Below are positions 1-9,173 of a stretch of DNA of 64,000 nucleotides, piece after piece. The stretch lies in contig NW_026516784.1 in NCBI RefSeq assembly GCF_025766255.1, forward strand, positions 1-64,000. Direction: 5' to 3'. This DNA is from Zychaea mexicana (Eukaryota > Mucoromycota > Mucoromycetes > Mucorales > Lichtheimiaceae). Below the pieces are notes generated by a model that was not told the origin of the DNA, did no database searches, and worked only from the letters and a program-made list of their open reading frames with translations. Position 1 is the first letter of the stretch, and each line of letters opens with the position of its first letter. The translations under genes were made by a program, and so were the position numbers.

Positions 1-689
1 TTTCCGACTCTTGACATAACATCGAGGATAGCTCCAGTTGAGCCTTTGGTGGTGGGGCTACGGGGAACACCATTGCTCTGGTTACAAGTAGGGCTTCTGC
101 AGGAACACCATCCACATGAGCTGGAACTGATCGGAATGACAACCTTGGCCAAAGAATTAAAAATCCTAATATTTGGCCCTTCGTCTTCTTCACACCCCAT
201 CCGCGTTGAATGCGATACGAAGAAGGGGATAAGGAAAGGAAAAACGATATACTAATTAAACCTCTTCTTCTTAAGATGGCCGTTAGTGTTAAAGGAAAGT
301 ACGGTACCTATCGTAATCATACAAGCCCCACGCCTTGGGTTGTTATTTGCTGTCAAGAACCGCTGTTGTACATGTGCCTCGATAGTGTGTTCCTGCTGCC
401 TAGACAACCAGAGCGTTGCTCCGCTCCCCACCACCGACCCTACCATCATCGCTATCCCCGTGTGTCCATCCCCCAATATCCTTTTACACCCGCCCCCTGG
501 TAGCTGTAGCCAGTGCCACCGCCAATGCCAGCTGCGATCCTTACCTTTACCTCGAAGAAACATCCATCCGAGATTATCGGGCTTCACCCCATCGCCTGAC
601 GAAGCCGAGACCGCCAGACACACGCGAGAACCGTAGCCGTATGATACCGACCAGACGAGCGTCTAAAGAACATTGTTTCAATCAGTACG
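1..689. other. Left-edge stretch with no assignable gene
   Basis: No family is recognisable here on either strand. A minus-strand frame stays open from about position 180 to the window edge, but its translation resembles nothing I know and has no start codon in view. It could be a remnant of the neighbouring ABC transporter or the end of another gene outside the window. Several overlapping short ORFs on both strands look like chance. Confidence 0.4.
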
Positions 690-712
690 AAACGCTTGCT
701 TGAAGCGATGGT

Positions 713-805
713 TTCTGTGACATTTTGCGTTTAATCACATACCGAAACGGCCCATGCAGAAGAAACGACGACCAGCGGTCATCATGGCTATTTGGCCCAA
801 ACGAA
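713..805 (-). repeat. Left copy of a diverged repeat inside the ABCC pseudogene
   Basis: This stretch matches 2231-2325 with scattered substitutions and small gaps. Both copies share an exact core, cgtttaatcacataccgaaa, and on the minus strand both encode the words RWSSFLL, GPFRYVIKR and SQKPS. The two copies bracket the NBD1-linker-membrane segment, so they may mark two collapsed tandem copies of the gene. Confidence 0.75.
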
Positions 806-2230
806 CAGTATATACACACATCCAAGAATATACCCATCATAAAGTATATACTAAGATAGTAGATCACATTCGCAGTAACAGCATCGCTGCTGCCCTGAGG
901 AAAGAACCTTGTGGAGAACGTCCCGTGCGCCGCCATTGGAGCGAGCATGATGCCGTTATACTCGCCTTGTTGGAAACCATTTCCAAGCGATGAGGCCATA
1001 AAACTATCAACACTGTTGTTAGGTTCAGTAGAAGGAAGCAAGGAAGCTGTTGCCCATACCTCGAGTCAATGATCTTGCGTCATGGTAATACAATACTCCA
1101 ATCTAGAAGGGGAAACCACCAGAGGCGTAGAAATAAACCGCATACACCTTTTATGAGACGCCACCTTCAGCTCTGGCTTCTTCCTTTGTCAGTTGTCCAC
1201 CATTTCTTGTACCACGTGTGGTGTTATCCTTGCCCTTCAAACATGTGTTTCTTCTCTTTTTGACCGATGATCTTGTGTAAGCAGTAGCTGCAATCGTATC
1301 GGCTCACATCGTTGTCGTGGTCAACGTATCCTCATCATCGCTAGAGGAGAGAACAACTTCATCACCAAGCATAATCGTTGCAACAACAACCTGTGGCTTG
1401 CCTGCAGCTGCAACCTTGCTATCCGTGAGCGCTACCACATATTCTGCGCCCTTTATACAGAGATTTGCATGGTGCGTAACCAAAGTAACGGTCCGGTCTT
1501 GCAGGAACTCGCCGGTGAGACAGTGCTTATACAGATGCTTGGCCGTATGAGCATCCGAAGCGCTAAGGCAGTAATCCAGAATAATAGTATCCGCCTGTGA
1601 GTATACGGCGCACGCAATGGACACACTATAAATAGACAGAATAAGTAATGAAATCCATTTGCGACGTGTGTGTAATTACAACATCCAAAAATTATAATCT
1701 TACCGTTGTTTTTGTTCGCCACTCAACGTGATAGCTTTCTCACCAATTTCAGTTTGATCGCCATACTCCAATATTGCTGAATTCTTTGTCAGTGCCGCCA
1801 TAAAGAGTACCTCTTTATAACGCTCTTGATCCTAAAGTAGTTTAAACAAGATATTGTCTCTGATACTGCAGTTTTGGAGCCAGGCCATTTCGGCAACATA
1901 GGCGATTCGGATACAGCTCTGCCGGTGCCTAGCGACAATGAAGGGAGTTTTCTTGGCAGCACGACTGAGCCCGTTAATGTGTTTGTTTCGCCCAAAGAGT
2001 AGCCAAAAGGGTAGGTTTCCCACTCCTTGTAATGCCCCAAACGATCGATAGTTTGCGTAGTGGAAACCCAAGGTTAAAGTCTCGAAGAGTAGGCACTTTG
2101 GTCTTGCTGTCCCAGCTAGATGATGCATTATTGATGGAAACCGTCCGCGTTCTTGTGCTCCAAAGAGACATTGGATGGTGAAGGCTCAACTTCTTCCTCG
2201 TAAGAAGATACTCTTGATGAGTACGACGGC

Positions 2231-2325
2231 TTCTGCGACACTTGGCGTTTAATCACATACCGAAACGGCCCACGTAGGAGAAAAGACGACCAGCGTCCTC
2301 GTGACCTAATCGGCCCAGATGAACA
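2231..2325 (-). repeat. Right copy of a diverged repeat inside the ABCC pseudogene
   Basis: This is the partner of the repeat at 713-805 and lies just upstream of the decayed NBD1. Similarity continues weakly for a few tens of bases beyond the core. The divergence shows that the duplication is not recent. Confidence 0.75.
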
Positions 2326-2524
2326 GAGCACACAGCTAAGAATAAGCATACTTTTGATTAGTACACCGTGGTATTTGAAGTGGCAACTATTGCAAAAGAA
2401 TTTTTCTCTCACTTACAACCACGACGCCCACAGGCCGTCAGCGACAGCAGAGCCCAGAACGCGACAAGCAAAGGTGGTGACACACCACACACAAACCGTG
2501 CCAGGAAGGCATCGAACCATAAAA

Positions 2525-2600
2525 AAAGCGGTAGCAGAGGAGAACATAAAGCGGTAGCAGAGGAGAACATAAAGCGGTAGCAGAGGAGAACATAAAGCGG
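2525..2600. repeat. 23-bp tandem repeat, 3.3 copies
   Basis: Three identical 23-bp units (2525-2547, 2548-2570, 2571-2593) are followed by the first seven bases of a fourth. Each unit begins aaagcggtagcag. The copies are exact, which suggests recent slippage. The array lies between the ABC pseudogene and the Pro/Gln-rich gene and is not inside a supported coding region. Confidence 0.95.
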
Positions 2601-2862
2601 AAAGAAGGATGAATAGGAGGGCCTGTTGAATCAACAGCAATGTTAATAGCAGTCGTTATGTCTTGTAGGCTGCAATGTATTTGACGCAGGCTTCGACTTA
2701 CCAGTAAGGTATACATACTCAAGTCCTTTTGGGGAGTTTTGACTTTTCGACTTTTCTTTTTCTTTGGACTATAACTTTTTGTAGAAAGGAAGATCAGCAA
2801 TCACGTTCAAGCAGAGCACAACAGAAGCACAAGACTACTTACTTCTCGGGGGGCTTTTTTCA

Positions 2863-3825
2863 CTAGCACCACCAGGGGAACGCTGGCGCTGGCCCTACCC
2901 AGTCGACATACATCTCGTTGAGATCTTCTTCTTCGCACCACTCGTCGATGTCCATTGGCTCATCAGTATCCATGATATCATCGTCGTCTTGTTCTTCTTC
3001 ATTGCTAGGGACACCGAGGGGCGGAAAGAGTGGAGGTGGAGCGAATAGAGGGATGGTGGGGGCAGCTTGGTGTTGTGGCATTAGTGATTGATGTTGTTGT
3101 TGCGATGATTCAGGATGCTGCGGCGGAAGCGATTGATGTTGTTGGTGTTGGGATGGTTCAGGATGCTGCGGCGGAAAGAGTGGAGGTGGAGCGAATAGAG
3201 GGATGGTGGGGGCAGCTTGGTGTTGTGGCATTGGTGATTGATGTTGTTGGTATTGCGATGATTCAGGATGCTGCGGCGGAAGCGATTGATGTTGTTGGTG
3301 TTGGGATGGTTCAGGATGCTGCGGCGGTGGTGATTGATGTTGGTGTTGCGATAATTCAGGATGCTGAGGCGGTAGTGATTGATGCTCTTGTTGCGGTGAG
3401 TGAGGGTGCTGCGGCGGTGGTGATTGATGATTCTGTTGCGGTGATTGAGGATGCTGCGGCGGAAGCGGTTCCAGAGGGAGCACGGGAGACGGGAAGCTGT
3501 TTGGCTGAGGTGATGCCGGTGGGGACGAACCCGCACGCGACAGAGCACGAAACTCATCATCATCACGATCGAGGCCAAGGACGAACGAGGAGGCGGGGGA
3601 GTAGGGTGGCTCAAAGGAGCCGTAGGAGGCGGTGGTGGGGTTGTCATAGTTGCTGTTGAAGGAAAGAACGGGCGAGAGATGAAAAGGCGAGTTGATGTTG
3701 AAGGTGGAGTTCGTGTGGTGAGATAGTTCGGAAGTCGCGTCAGGGTCATAGGGGGCAGTGGTTGCGTCGTCGTCAAAGTCGTAATAACCAGTTTGGTGAT
3801 TGTAGCTGTTGCTTACAGAAGTCAT
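2863..3825 (-). CDS. Pro/Gln/His-rich low-complexity repeat protein, 320 aa
   Basis: A single uninterrupted frame of 320 residues starts at an ATG with a TATA-like element about 56 bp upstream. I do not recognise a domain. Residues 1-110 are Ser/Thr/Asp/Asn-rich. Residues about 118-270 are made of repeats of a PPQHPEPSQHQQHQS-type unit. The tail (about 285-320) is strongly acidic and ends with Trp and Cys. The middle holds an exact-period 150-bp duplication (50 codons). There is no signal peptide or membrane segment. Such composition fits a disordered transcriptional regulator or scaffold, but that is a guess. The long frame, TATA box and in-frame repeat expansion support a real gene. Confidence 0.7.
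   Translation of the reverse strand: MTSVSNSYNHQTGYYDFDDDATTAPYDPDATSELSHHTNSTFNINSPFHLSPVLSFNSNYDNPTTASYGSFEPPYSPASSFVLGLDRDDDEFRALSRAGSSPPASPQPNSFPSPVLPLEPLPPQHPQSPQQNHQSPPPQHPHSPQQEHQSLPPQHPELSQHQHQSPPPQHPEPSQHQQHQSLPPQHPESSQYQQHQSPMPQHQAAPTIPLFAPPPLFPPQHPEPSQHQQHQSLPPQHPESSQQQHQSLMPQHQAAPTIPLFAPPPLFPPLGVPSNEEEQDDDDIMDTDEPMDIDEWCEEEDLNEMYVDWVGPAPAFPWWC
3021..3320 (-). repeat. 150-bp direct tandem duplication within the repeat protein
   Basis: Two units, 3021-3170 and 3171-3320, are nearly identical with only a few mismatches. The period is exactly 150 bp, so the duplication adds 50 codons without shifting the frame. The underlying short 'PPQHPE' repeats on either side probably gave rise to it. 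Confidence 0.95.
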
Positions 3826-3880
3826 CGTAGTAATACGGAAAGGTGAAGTGGTAGAGAAGAGAAGTGAAGAGTAGGTGCTT

Positions 3881-3887
3881 TTTTATA
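3881..3887 (-). promoter_or_regulatory. TATA box of the Pro/Gln-rich gene
   Basis: The minus strand reads TATAAAA here, about 56 bp upstream of the ATG at 3825. Position and sequence fit a core promoter element. Confidence 0.6.
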
Positions 3888-4907
3888 TCTTGCACTAATC
3901 TCACAGACAAAACATGTGAGCTAAATGAGTTGCCTTTTCTGGGGTAGTCCTGGTTTTTACGTCTTTAAACCAATGATGGGACGAAGCTCTAAGCAACGCA
4001 TGTGAATACACAGTCCTGGCCTCTTTTGATAAGAGAATAGTTGTCATGGCATCAACCGCAATGACAATCCCTGTGGCGGAGATCCGCGTGTTGCCATGTC
4101 AAGCTCAAAATCATGTCAGTCTTCGCGTCACCAATGTAGAGTAGAATGGCGGCTGCTCTCCCACCGACATTTGCATAAGTTGCTTCACACCATCATATAC
4201 AGCGTTATTGTGCAGACGCGTAGCTTCACATACACACCAGACTCTTGGTTTTTCGATGGGATCAGGCCTACATTTGCGTGTCAAAGTTCGGCTTCTTCGT
4301 GCGGAAGTGTGAAGTCAGCAGCTTGCAGAACCTATGGCAGTATCGGCCGTATCGGAGGGTTCCGAGCTCGGCAACTCACTCTCGTCCACCCAGACGCGGA
4401 CAAGAGAATTGTCAGCACCAAAACAATAGGGAGATCACTCGTCTGGTAAACTCGCTGGATATGCATAACTGTCCGTAAAACATTGGACGCACTTGCAGAA
4501 ATCTATCATCAAAGCATTAAGCAAGTAAGACTGCAGATGAATGTTTACTATAGAAATAGAAAGAATAGAGTAAACATGCATCATGCACAAGAGCAGAGAC
4601 CGTGTGGTCCTTTATTTTGCCCATAAACATAGCAATGAGATATTGATATACGTCTATGTACAGTACTTGTTGCCCGTGTCGCTTTGACATCAATCCATGT
4701 ATTAATAGTTTCTGGAGCACAATTCAAACTGGCTTATTTCATCATAATAAATAGTTGTTAAGCAAGGAAGCAATTATAAGAGTAAGTGTCTGCGGATAAT
4801 CAAGTAAGGAAAAAATATACAAATTGATAGTGTACACAGTGGTGGGTGGGGGGGGGGAAATAACTTATGCAATTTTTGAAGTTTGACGGTGACCGGGAAA
4901 ATATTGG
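3888..4907. other. Intergenic region, no gene supported
   Basis: Apart from the promoter at its left edge, I see no protein family. The plus-strand open frame at 4096-4449 has unremarkable composition and no recognisable motif. On the minus strand, coding-like words (for example LRHRDCHCG near 4050) are separated by stops, which could be an old decayed gene. A short G run lies near 4848-4857, in the 3' flank of the antiporter gene. Confidence 0.5.
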
Positions 4908-6547
4908 TTAACGGCCACTGCTTTGAGCGATATTGTCCTCCAACTCCTTGATCTTTTCCTTGGTCTTTCGCTTCCAATCTGGATCCGTCTTGTTCAACAC
5001 AGCGTGAGGTTCTCCCGACTGAGAATCCTCAATGACAACATGCGAGTTCTCCTCCCACACCTCGATACGGGGATTGATAGGTCTGTGGTAGCTCTCTTCG
5101 GCCCTTTGCGCTACCTCTGGTGGGACGCCAGGCATGTCGCCCATCTGCTCAGCCTCTTTTTCAGACCGTGGTACGATCTTGGAGCCAGGTGCTGAAGAAG
5201 ATGGGGGTTGGTCGTCTCCTGCAGCTGGCTGTTGTTGTTGTTGCTGATGAGGCTGTCTTCGCCGGAACAAGTTACGCAAACCACTTGAACCCGACACTTC
5301 GCTGTTATCGTTCACGGGCTGTTGCTGCTCCTGTTGCTGCATGGTATTATCTGGTTGTTGTTGCTGCTGCTGCTGCTGCTGTTCTTGTTGTTGTTCTTCC
5401 TTTTGGCGATGAAGCCAGCTACGTACACTAGAAACACTCGCCTCGTTCTTTTCAGCATTTAAATTGGCCTGTGACGTGCCTCTTGGCTTGACTGGCTCCA
5501 AAAACCGGATACTCTGCAGTTCGTTATTGCGGGCTGCTTCCGTCACTCTTTCGTCATCCGAATCACCAGGCAAGAAATCCTCCTCGGCCGTATCGTCGTC
5601 TTCTATGTCCACTGCATAATGGGGTGCATTGCCGTTTGCATAGACATCACCTTCCTTTTCAGCCTTCTCACGTTGAATTGTGTTGATCAACGTATTGCGC
5701 TGTGTTTCACTGAGTCCCAATGGATTATCGCCAAGATCGCCTTCTTGTGGCTGCTGTGAGTGATTATTGCGTCGAATCTTGGGCAGTCGCACGACATTGT
5801 TGCTGCCTGTGCTCGTAATCGATAGTGTGCGTGTGCGGATACGTTTGCCGAGCTGGAAGAGGGGAATGGTCGTGCCGTGCACTAGGGTCGATGCAAGCAC
5901 AATGAACAGTACTACGGGACTAATCAACTCTATCACAACCGGTTTTTCCACTTGATCTTTAAAGACTTCTTCCATTTCCTCCTTGGCAATCATGGACAAG
6001 AAGACAGCACCAACGCCCATGGGACCGAACCAGCCGCTGAAAACGGCTTCACGATAGGTCTTGATGGCAGGCATGACAGGCTTGAGCGCAATGACAATTG
6101 GGAGACGTCGAAATAGCAGGATCAGAATGGCAATGACTACAAGTCGCCACGGTGTAAGTCCGATATCTGCATTGCCAAACTCATGCCAAGGCTAATTTTA
6201 CATGTTTGCATTAGTCCTTTTTTGTCTCTTACTCCTTCGACATCACCGCCAGCAAGCAGCCTCCCCCCCCCCGCTCCTTTTTTTTAGGAGTATCCATCAT
6301 CCACAACACACATCAACAGAAAACGCGACTCACAATGATGGCGCCAATGTATGCAAAGACGCCCAGGTTGAGCATCATATCTATGACATCTTGAAAATGC
6401 GCTTCTTCAGTTTCTTGTCGGAACCAGTCATCCCAGGAGAATGCATTGCCTGCCACAAAGCACGCGAGCACGTCATCGCTGCCAGAAAAACCGGTCATGC
6501 TCATTAAAAATAACTAAGAATTCGTACTTTAGTAACAGGCTGCCAAG

Positions 6548-6582
<35 letters not shown>

Positions 6583-8071
6583 CCAGATCATCGTGCATAA
6601 TGTGGTATGTTGTACAAGTGCTACCACTATGCACTGTTACTTACTGCAAGCGCAATAGCAAAACAAAGAAAAGAAGGCTTGTCGATGAGGCGGCTTTCGT
6701 GATTCAGAGATACAGATTAGCGATTTCTTATTCTTGTCTCTGCTCCTTCCAAATCAACGACAACGATACAAAGACTTACTGTTTTTCTGACCATTGCAAG
6801 ATTTTGCGAGCAACCCAGCCCACAGCAATACCGATGACAATTGACAGCACGATTTGGAAGAGGCAGGTTTCATAGACCCACTTGCCGATGGCATGACCGG
6901 TGCCCGGCTCGCCGATCAAGAAAATGGCCAAGAACAGAAAGGGGAAACCCATGCCATCATTACCTCCACTATGTTAAACATGAACATGATCGAAAAATAG
7001 GTGGTGTGAATGAGTTAAGCTTGCATATATTTGCAGCCCTACATGGCGTGATAAGACACTCCACCCCATGCGACCGTCATCGTCATGGCTGTCGCCATCG
7101 TACCTCTCTGCGGACAGGGCATTTCGGATGTGTGCGGGTACGTGCTTCTCTGCAAATCGACCTTTTACAACCGAGTTGGCCAGGATCTGTAGAAACGAAC
7201 GTGTTATAGAGTGGATGTAGTGTGCAAATGTGGGTGTCGCGGAAACAGAAGAAAACTTACTGGATCGGTAGGGCATACACATGCGGCAATGACGAGTGCA
7301 TTCAACTATTTTTTGAAGGTCCAGGAGAGAGGGTTAGGGTTAGCCAAATATGCAGCAGGGTGACTGGACTAGAGAGGAAGATCACTAATCATCGACTCAC
7401 ATAATCAAGGGGTGGGATCAACGCCCAAATAAACAGGCCGCTACCCAGCCACATGAAGATCATGATGGGTATCATCAGCATCAAATACGTCTTCCATTCC
7501 TTCCAAAGGTAGTGTCTATGTGAAAAATAATCAATTTTAGATATCGGTTTGCTAGATGCTGTGCGTCGATCGCATCGATCCCATGCTGTGTCACTGTACT
7601 TTGGCAAATCAATTCCGACAGCCATCACCTAGAACAAAAGATATCGAGATGTGAGTCGATGGAGGACATACCGAAGGCGCTACTGACAGATCTGTTACCT
7701 GAATGGCAATAACGCACCGGGTTATCTGCTTGGTGATCTCGTCTGTGTCATCCCAGTCGTATGGATTTAATCCGTTCGATACCAATGGCCCAGCAATAAT
7801 TCCAACGATCAAGGCGACAACTGATTTGAAGGTTACCCCCCCCCCCCGGCCAACGCATACACACATCAGTGACATTTCGAATGAAAACAAGGTTTCTACA
7901 CACTGGTTTTATAATTCTCCTAGAGGAAACAAGGAACTTACAGGCTTCGGATATAAACAGCTTCTCTTTGACAAACATGGACACGAATCCAAAAATGACA
8001 ATGAAGCCGCTTAGGATCGCAATCGCAATGCTGAATGTCGAGAATTCACCAGGGATCAGCTCGACCGACAT
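4908..8071 (-). CDS. NHA1: Plasma-membrane Na+/H+ antiporter (Nha1/Sod2 type)
   Basis: It exports Na+ (and in this family often K+) in exchange for H+ at the plasma membrane. Hand-joined exons on the minus strand: 8071-7942, 7820-7699, 7628-7600, 7515-7401, 7305-7261, 7186-7104, 6968-6780, 6693-6645, 6513-6334, 6191-4908. All introns are GT-AG and the total is 741 codons plus stop. The first 40 residues match the family start, with FGFVSMFVKEKLFISEA. Exon 5 gives the fungal ion-site region ALVIAACVCPTDP, and exons 6-7 give KGRFAEKHVPAHIRNALSAE and GNDGMGFPF. About a dozen membrane segments are followed by a hydrophilic C-terminal tail of about 340 residues with Gln runs near 5220-5400. The paralogue cannot be fixed from sequence alone. 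Introns 1 and 8 hold a C run and a (GT)n tract. Confidence 0.93.
5345..5400 (-). repeat. CAG/CAA-type Gln run in the antiporter tail
   Basis: An imperfect triplet repeat encodes a run of mostly Gln with an occasional Glu. It lies in the cytoplasmic tail of the antiporter, where length changes should be tolerated. A second, shorter Gln run lies near 5230-5250. Confidence 0.85.
6551..6581. repeat. (GT)n microsatellite in an antiporter intron
   Basis: About fifteen GT units lie inside the intron between the exons at 6645-6693 and 6334-6513. It is a simple dinucleotide repeat with no other signal. Confidence 0.9.
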
Positions 8072-8292
8072 TATGTTGTGTGTTATATATAAAGTACGTA
8101 GTTATAATACAGGAACTCTGAAAGAACAGATTTTAGTAGTAGTGGTTATAAAGGGGAAGAAGTAGCAGTAGCAGTAATAATACGACGAGGGCTTCTCTGT
8201 CTTTTGCGTTTTATCTCGACGTGTCCTCTTTCCAAAGAGCCCACTCTATTCCACAACAAAGAAGAAAACGAAAAGAAGAGAACGAGGAACGA

Positions 8293-8295
<3 letters not shown>

Positions 8296-8331
<36 letters not shown>
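8296..8331. repeat. (GA)n microsatellite
   Basis: Roughly eighteen GA units lie about 230 bp upstream of the antiporter start, within its likely promoter. On the coding strand it is a CT tract, a common feature of leaders and promoters in this window. Confidence 0.95.
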
Positions 8332-8335
<4 letters not shown>

Positions 8336-9146
8336 AAGCGCAGAAAAAAAGAAAAAGGCGGGATCCACCCTCAATATATTGCCATAAACGGATGAAAAGG
8401 TCCCTGTTGAGTTCAAAAAAATGCCTAAAACGGGTAAAACTCTCTGCTTAGTGAAAAAAGAGAAAAGACACTCACACCCCGCGCCTGCCGACCGCTTGTT
8501 CGCCACCGGAGCGTATATGTGCTACTTTATGTATTGCTAATATACATATGCATGGACACGATGCAGACAGGAAGATATCAGCAACAGCATACGCAGTCTA
8601 CTGCTTCTACACCCGGCGGCAGTACCCGACATAGAGAGCGATGATGCATAGTAGTCAAGCGTGTGTGCATGCAAAGGAGGCACGTTGCCGGCTTATCTTA
8701 TGGGGACTAGCATGCTTGTGGACAGACAATTGTGTGCTGTGTGTATTGCATATCACCCACAAAGCAGTGGGTGGTCCCCACGCTTTTCTGCCCCTCGTTG
8801 TTTCAGAAACTAAACATGTCGTCGATCCAATGGTTTTTAAATTGTCTGTATATGTGCAATAGACTCTATTACAGTTTTAGTCAATTTGTCGTTTTTTGAC
8901 CATAGAACGTGGGTTCCTACGATTCTTTTTCTTTCGCATAAACGGCATTGCTTAGTATCCCATCTGTCGGTCTGCCGTTCTGCAGTAACACAGGAAGCTG
9001 GGTGGTGGTACAGGGCGCGCGCCTGCCCGATTTTACACATGGTCTCAGTTGCCCCCGAAATGAACTACAGCCTACTTTACTGCAGCCCAGCTGAAGACCA
9101 AAAACAACAACAGATCCCGCTCTAGAAATCATAGTTTAGTCTCTTT

Positions 9147-9173
9147 TGTTGTTGTTGTTGTTGTTGTTGTTGT
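9147..9173. repeat. (TTG)n microsatellite
   Basis: Nine near-perfect TTG triplets lie in the gene-poor region, not in a supported coding frame. Confidence 0.9.

Larger units (their letters stand above)
690..2345 (-). pseudogene. Decayed ABCC-type (MRP-like) ABC transporter
   Basis: This is a broken fragment of a full-length ABCC transporter, the membrane pumps that export conjugates and drugs. On the minus strand one reads, in order: the start of nucleotide-binding domain 1 (about 2190-2000), with a Walker A written GITRSGKPTLL, where the usual glycine and the Ser/Thr after the lysine are lost; the Q-loop segment AYVAEMAWLQNCSIRDNILF near 1840-1900; a signature LSGEQKQR near 1705-1790 in place of LSGGQ; and, after an intron, Walker B and the H-loop with LVTHH (1304-1624). 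The inter-domain linker LTKEEARAEGGVS at 1180-1240 is followed by a TAA where the family has Trp. The first helix of the second membrane domain follows at 690-1041. The pieces lie in different frames with stops between them. The remaining membrane domains and the second nucleotide-binding domain are not seen. Family assignment is confident; the loss of ATP-binding residues argues that it is dead. Confidence 0.8.

Noticed and set aside
2500..2520. Sequence like a tRNA T-arm (ggcatcgaacca, minus strand ggttcgatgcc)
   Set aside because: No acceptor stem, D-arm or A box at the right distance on either strand.
2525..2600. CRISPR-like direct repeats
   Set aside because: The 23-bp units are head to tail with no spacers, and the genome is eukaryotic.
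3030..3659. 209-codon plus-strand open frame opposite the Pro/Gln-rich gene
   Set aside because: It is the antisense shadow of the repeat protein; its regular Val/Asp/Ala pattern comes from the repeats on the other strand.
4000..4460. Minus-strand words resembling a kinase-like HRD motif (LRHRDCHCG)
   Set aside because: Stops on both sides and no other kinase motif in any nearby frame.
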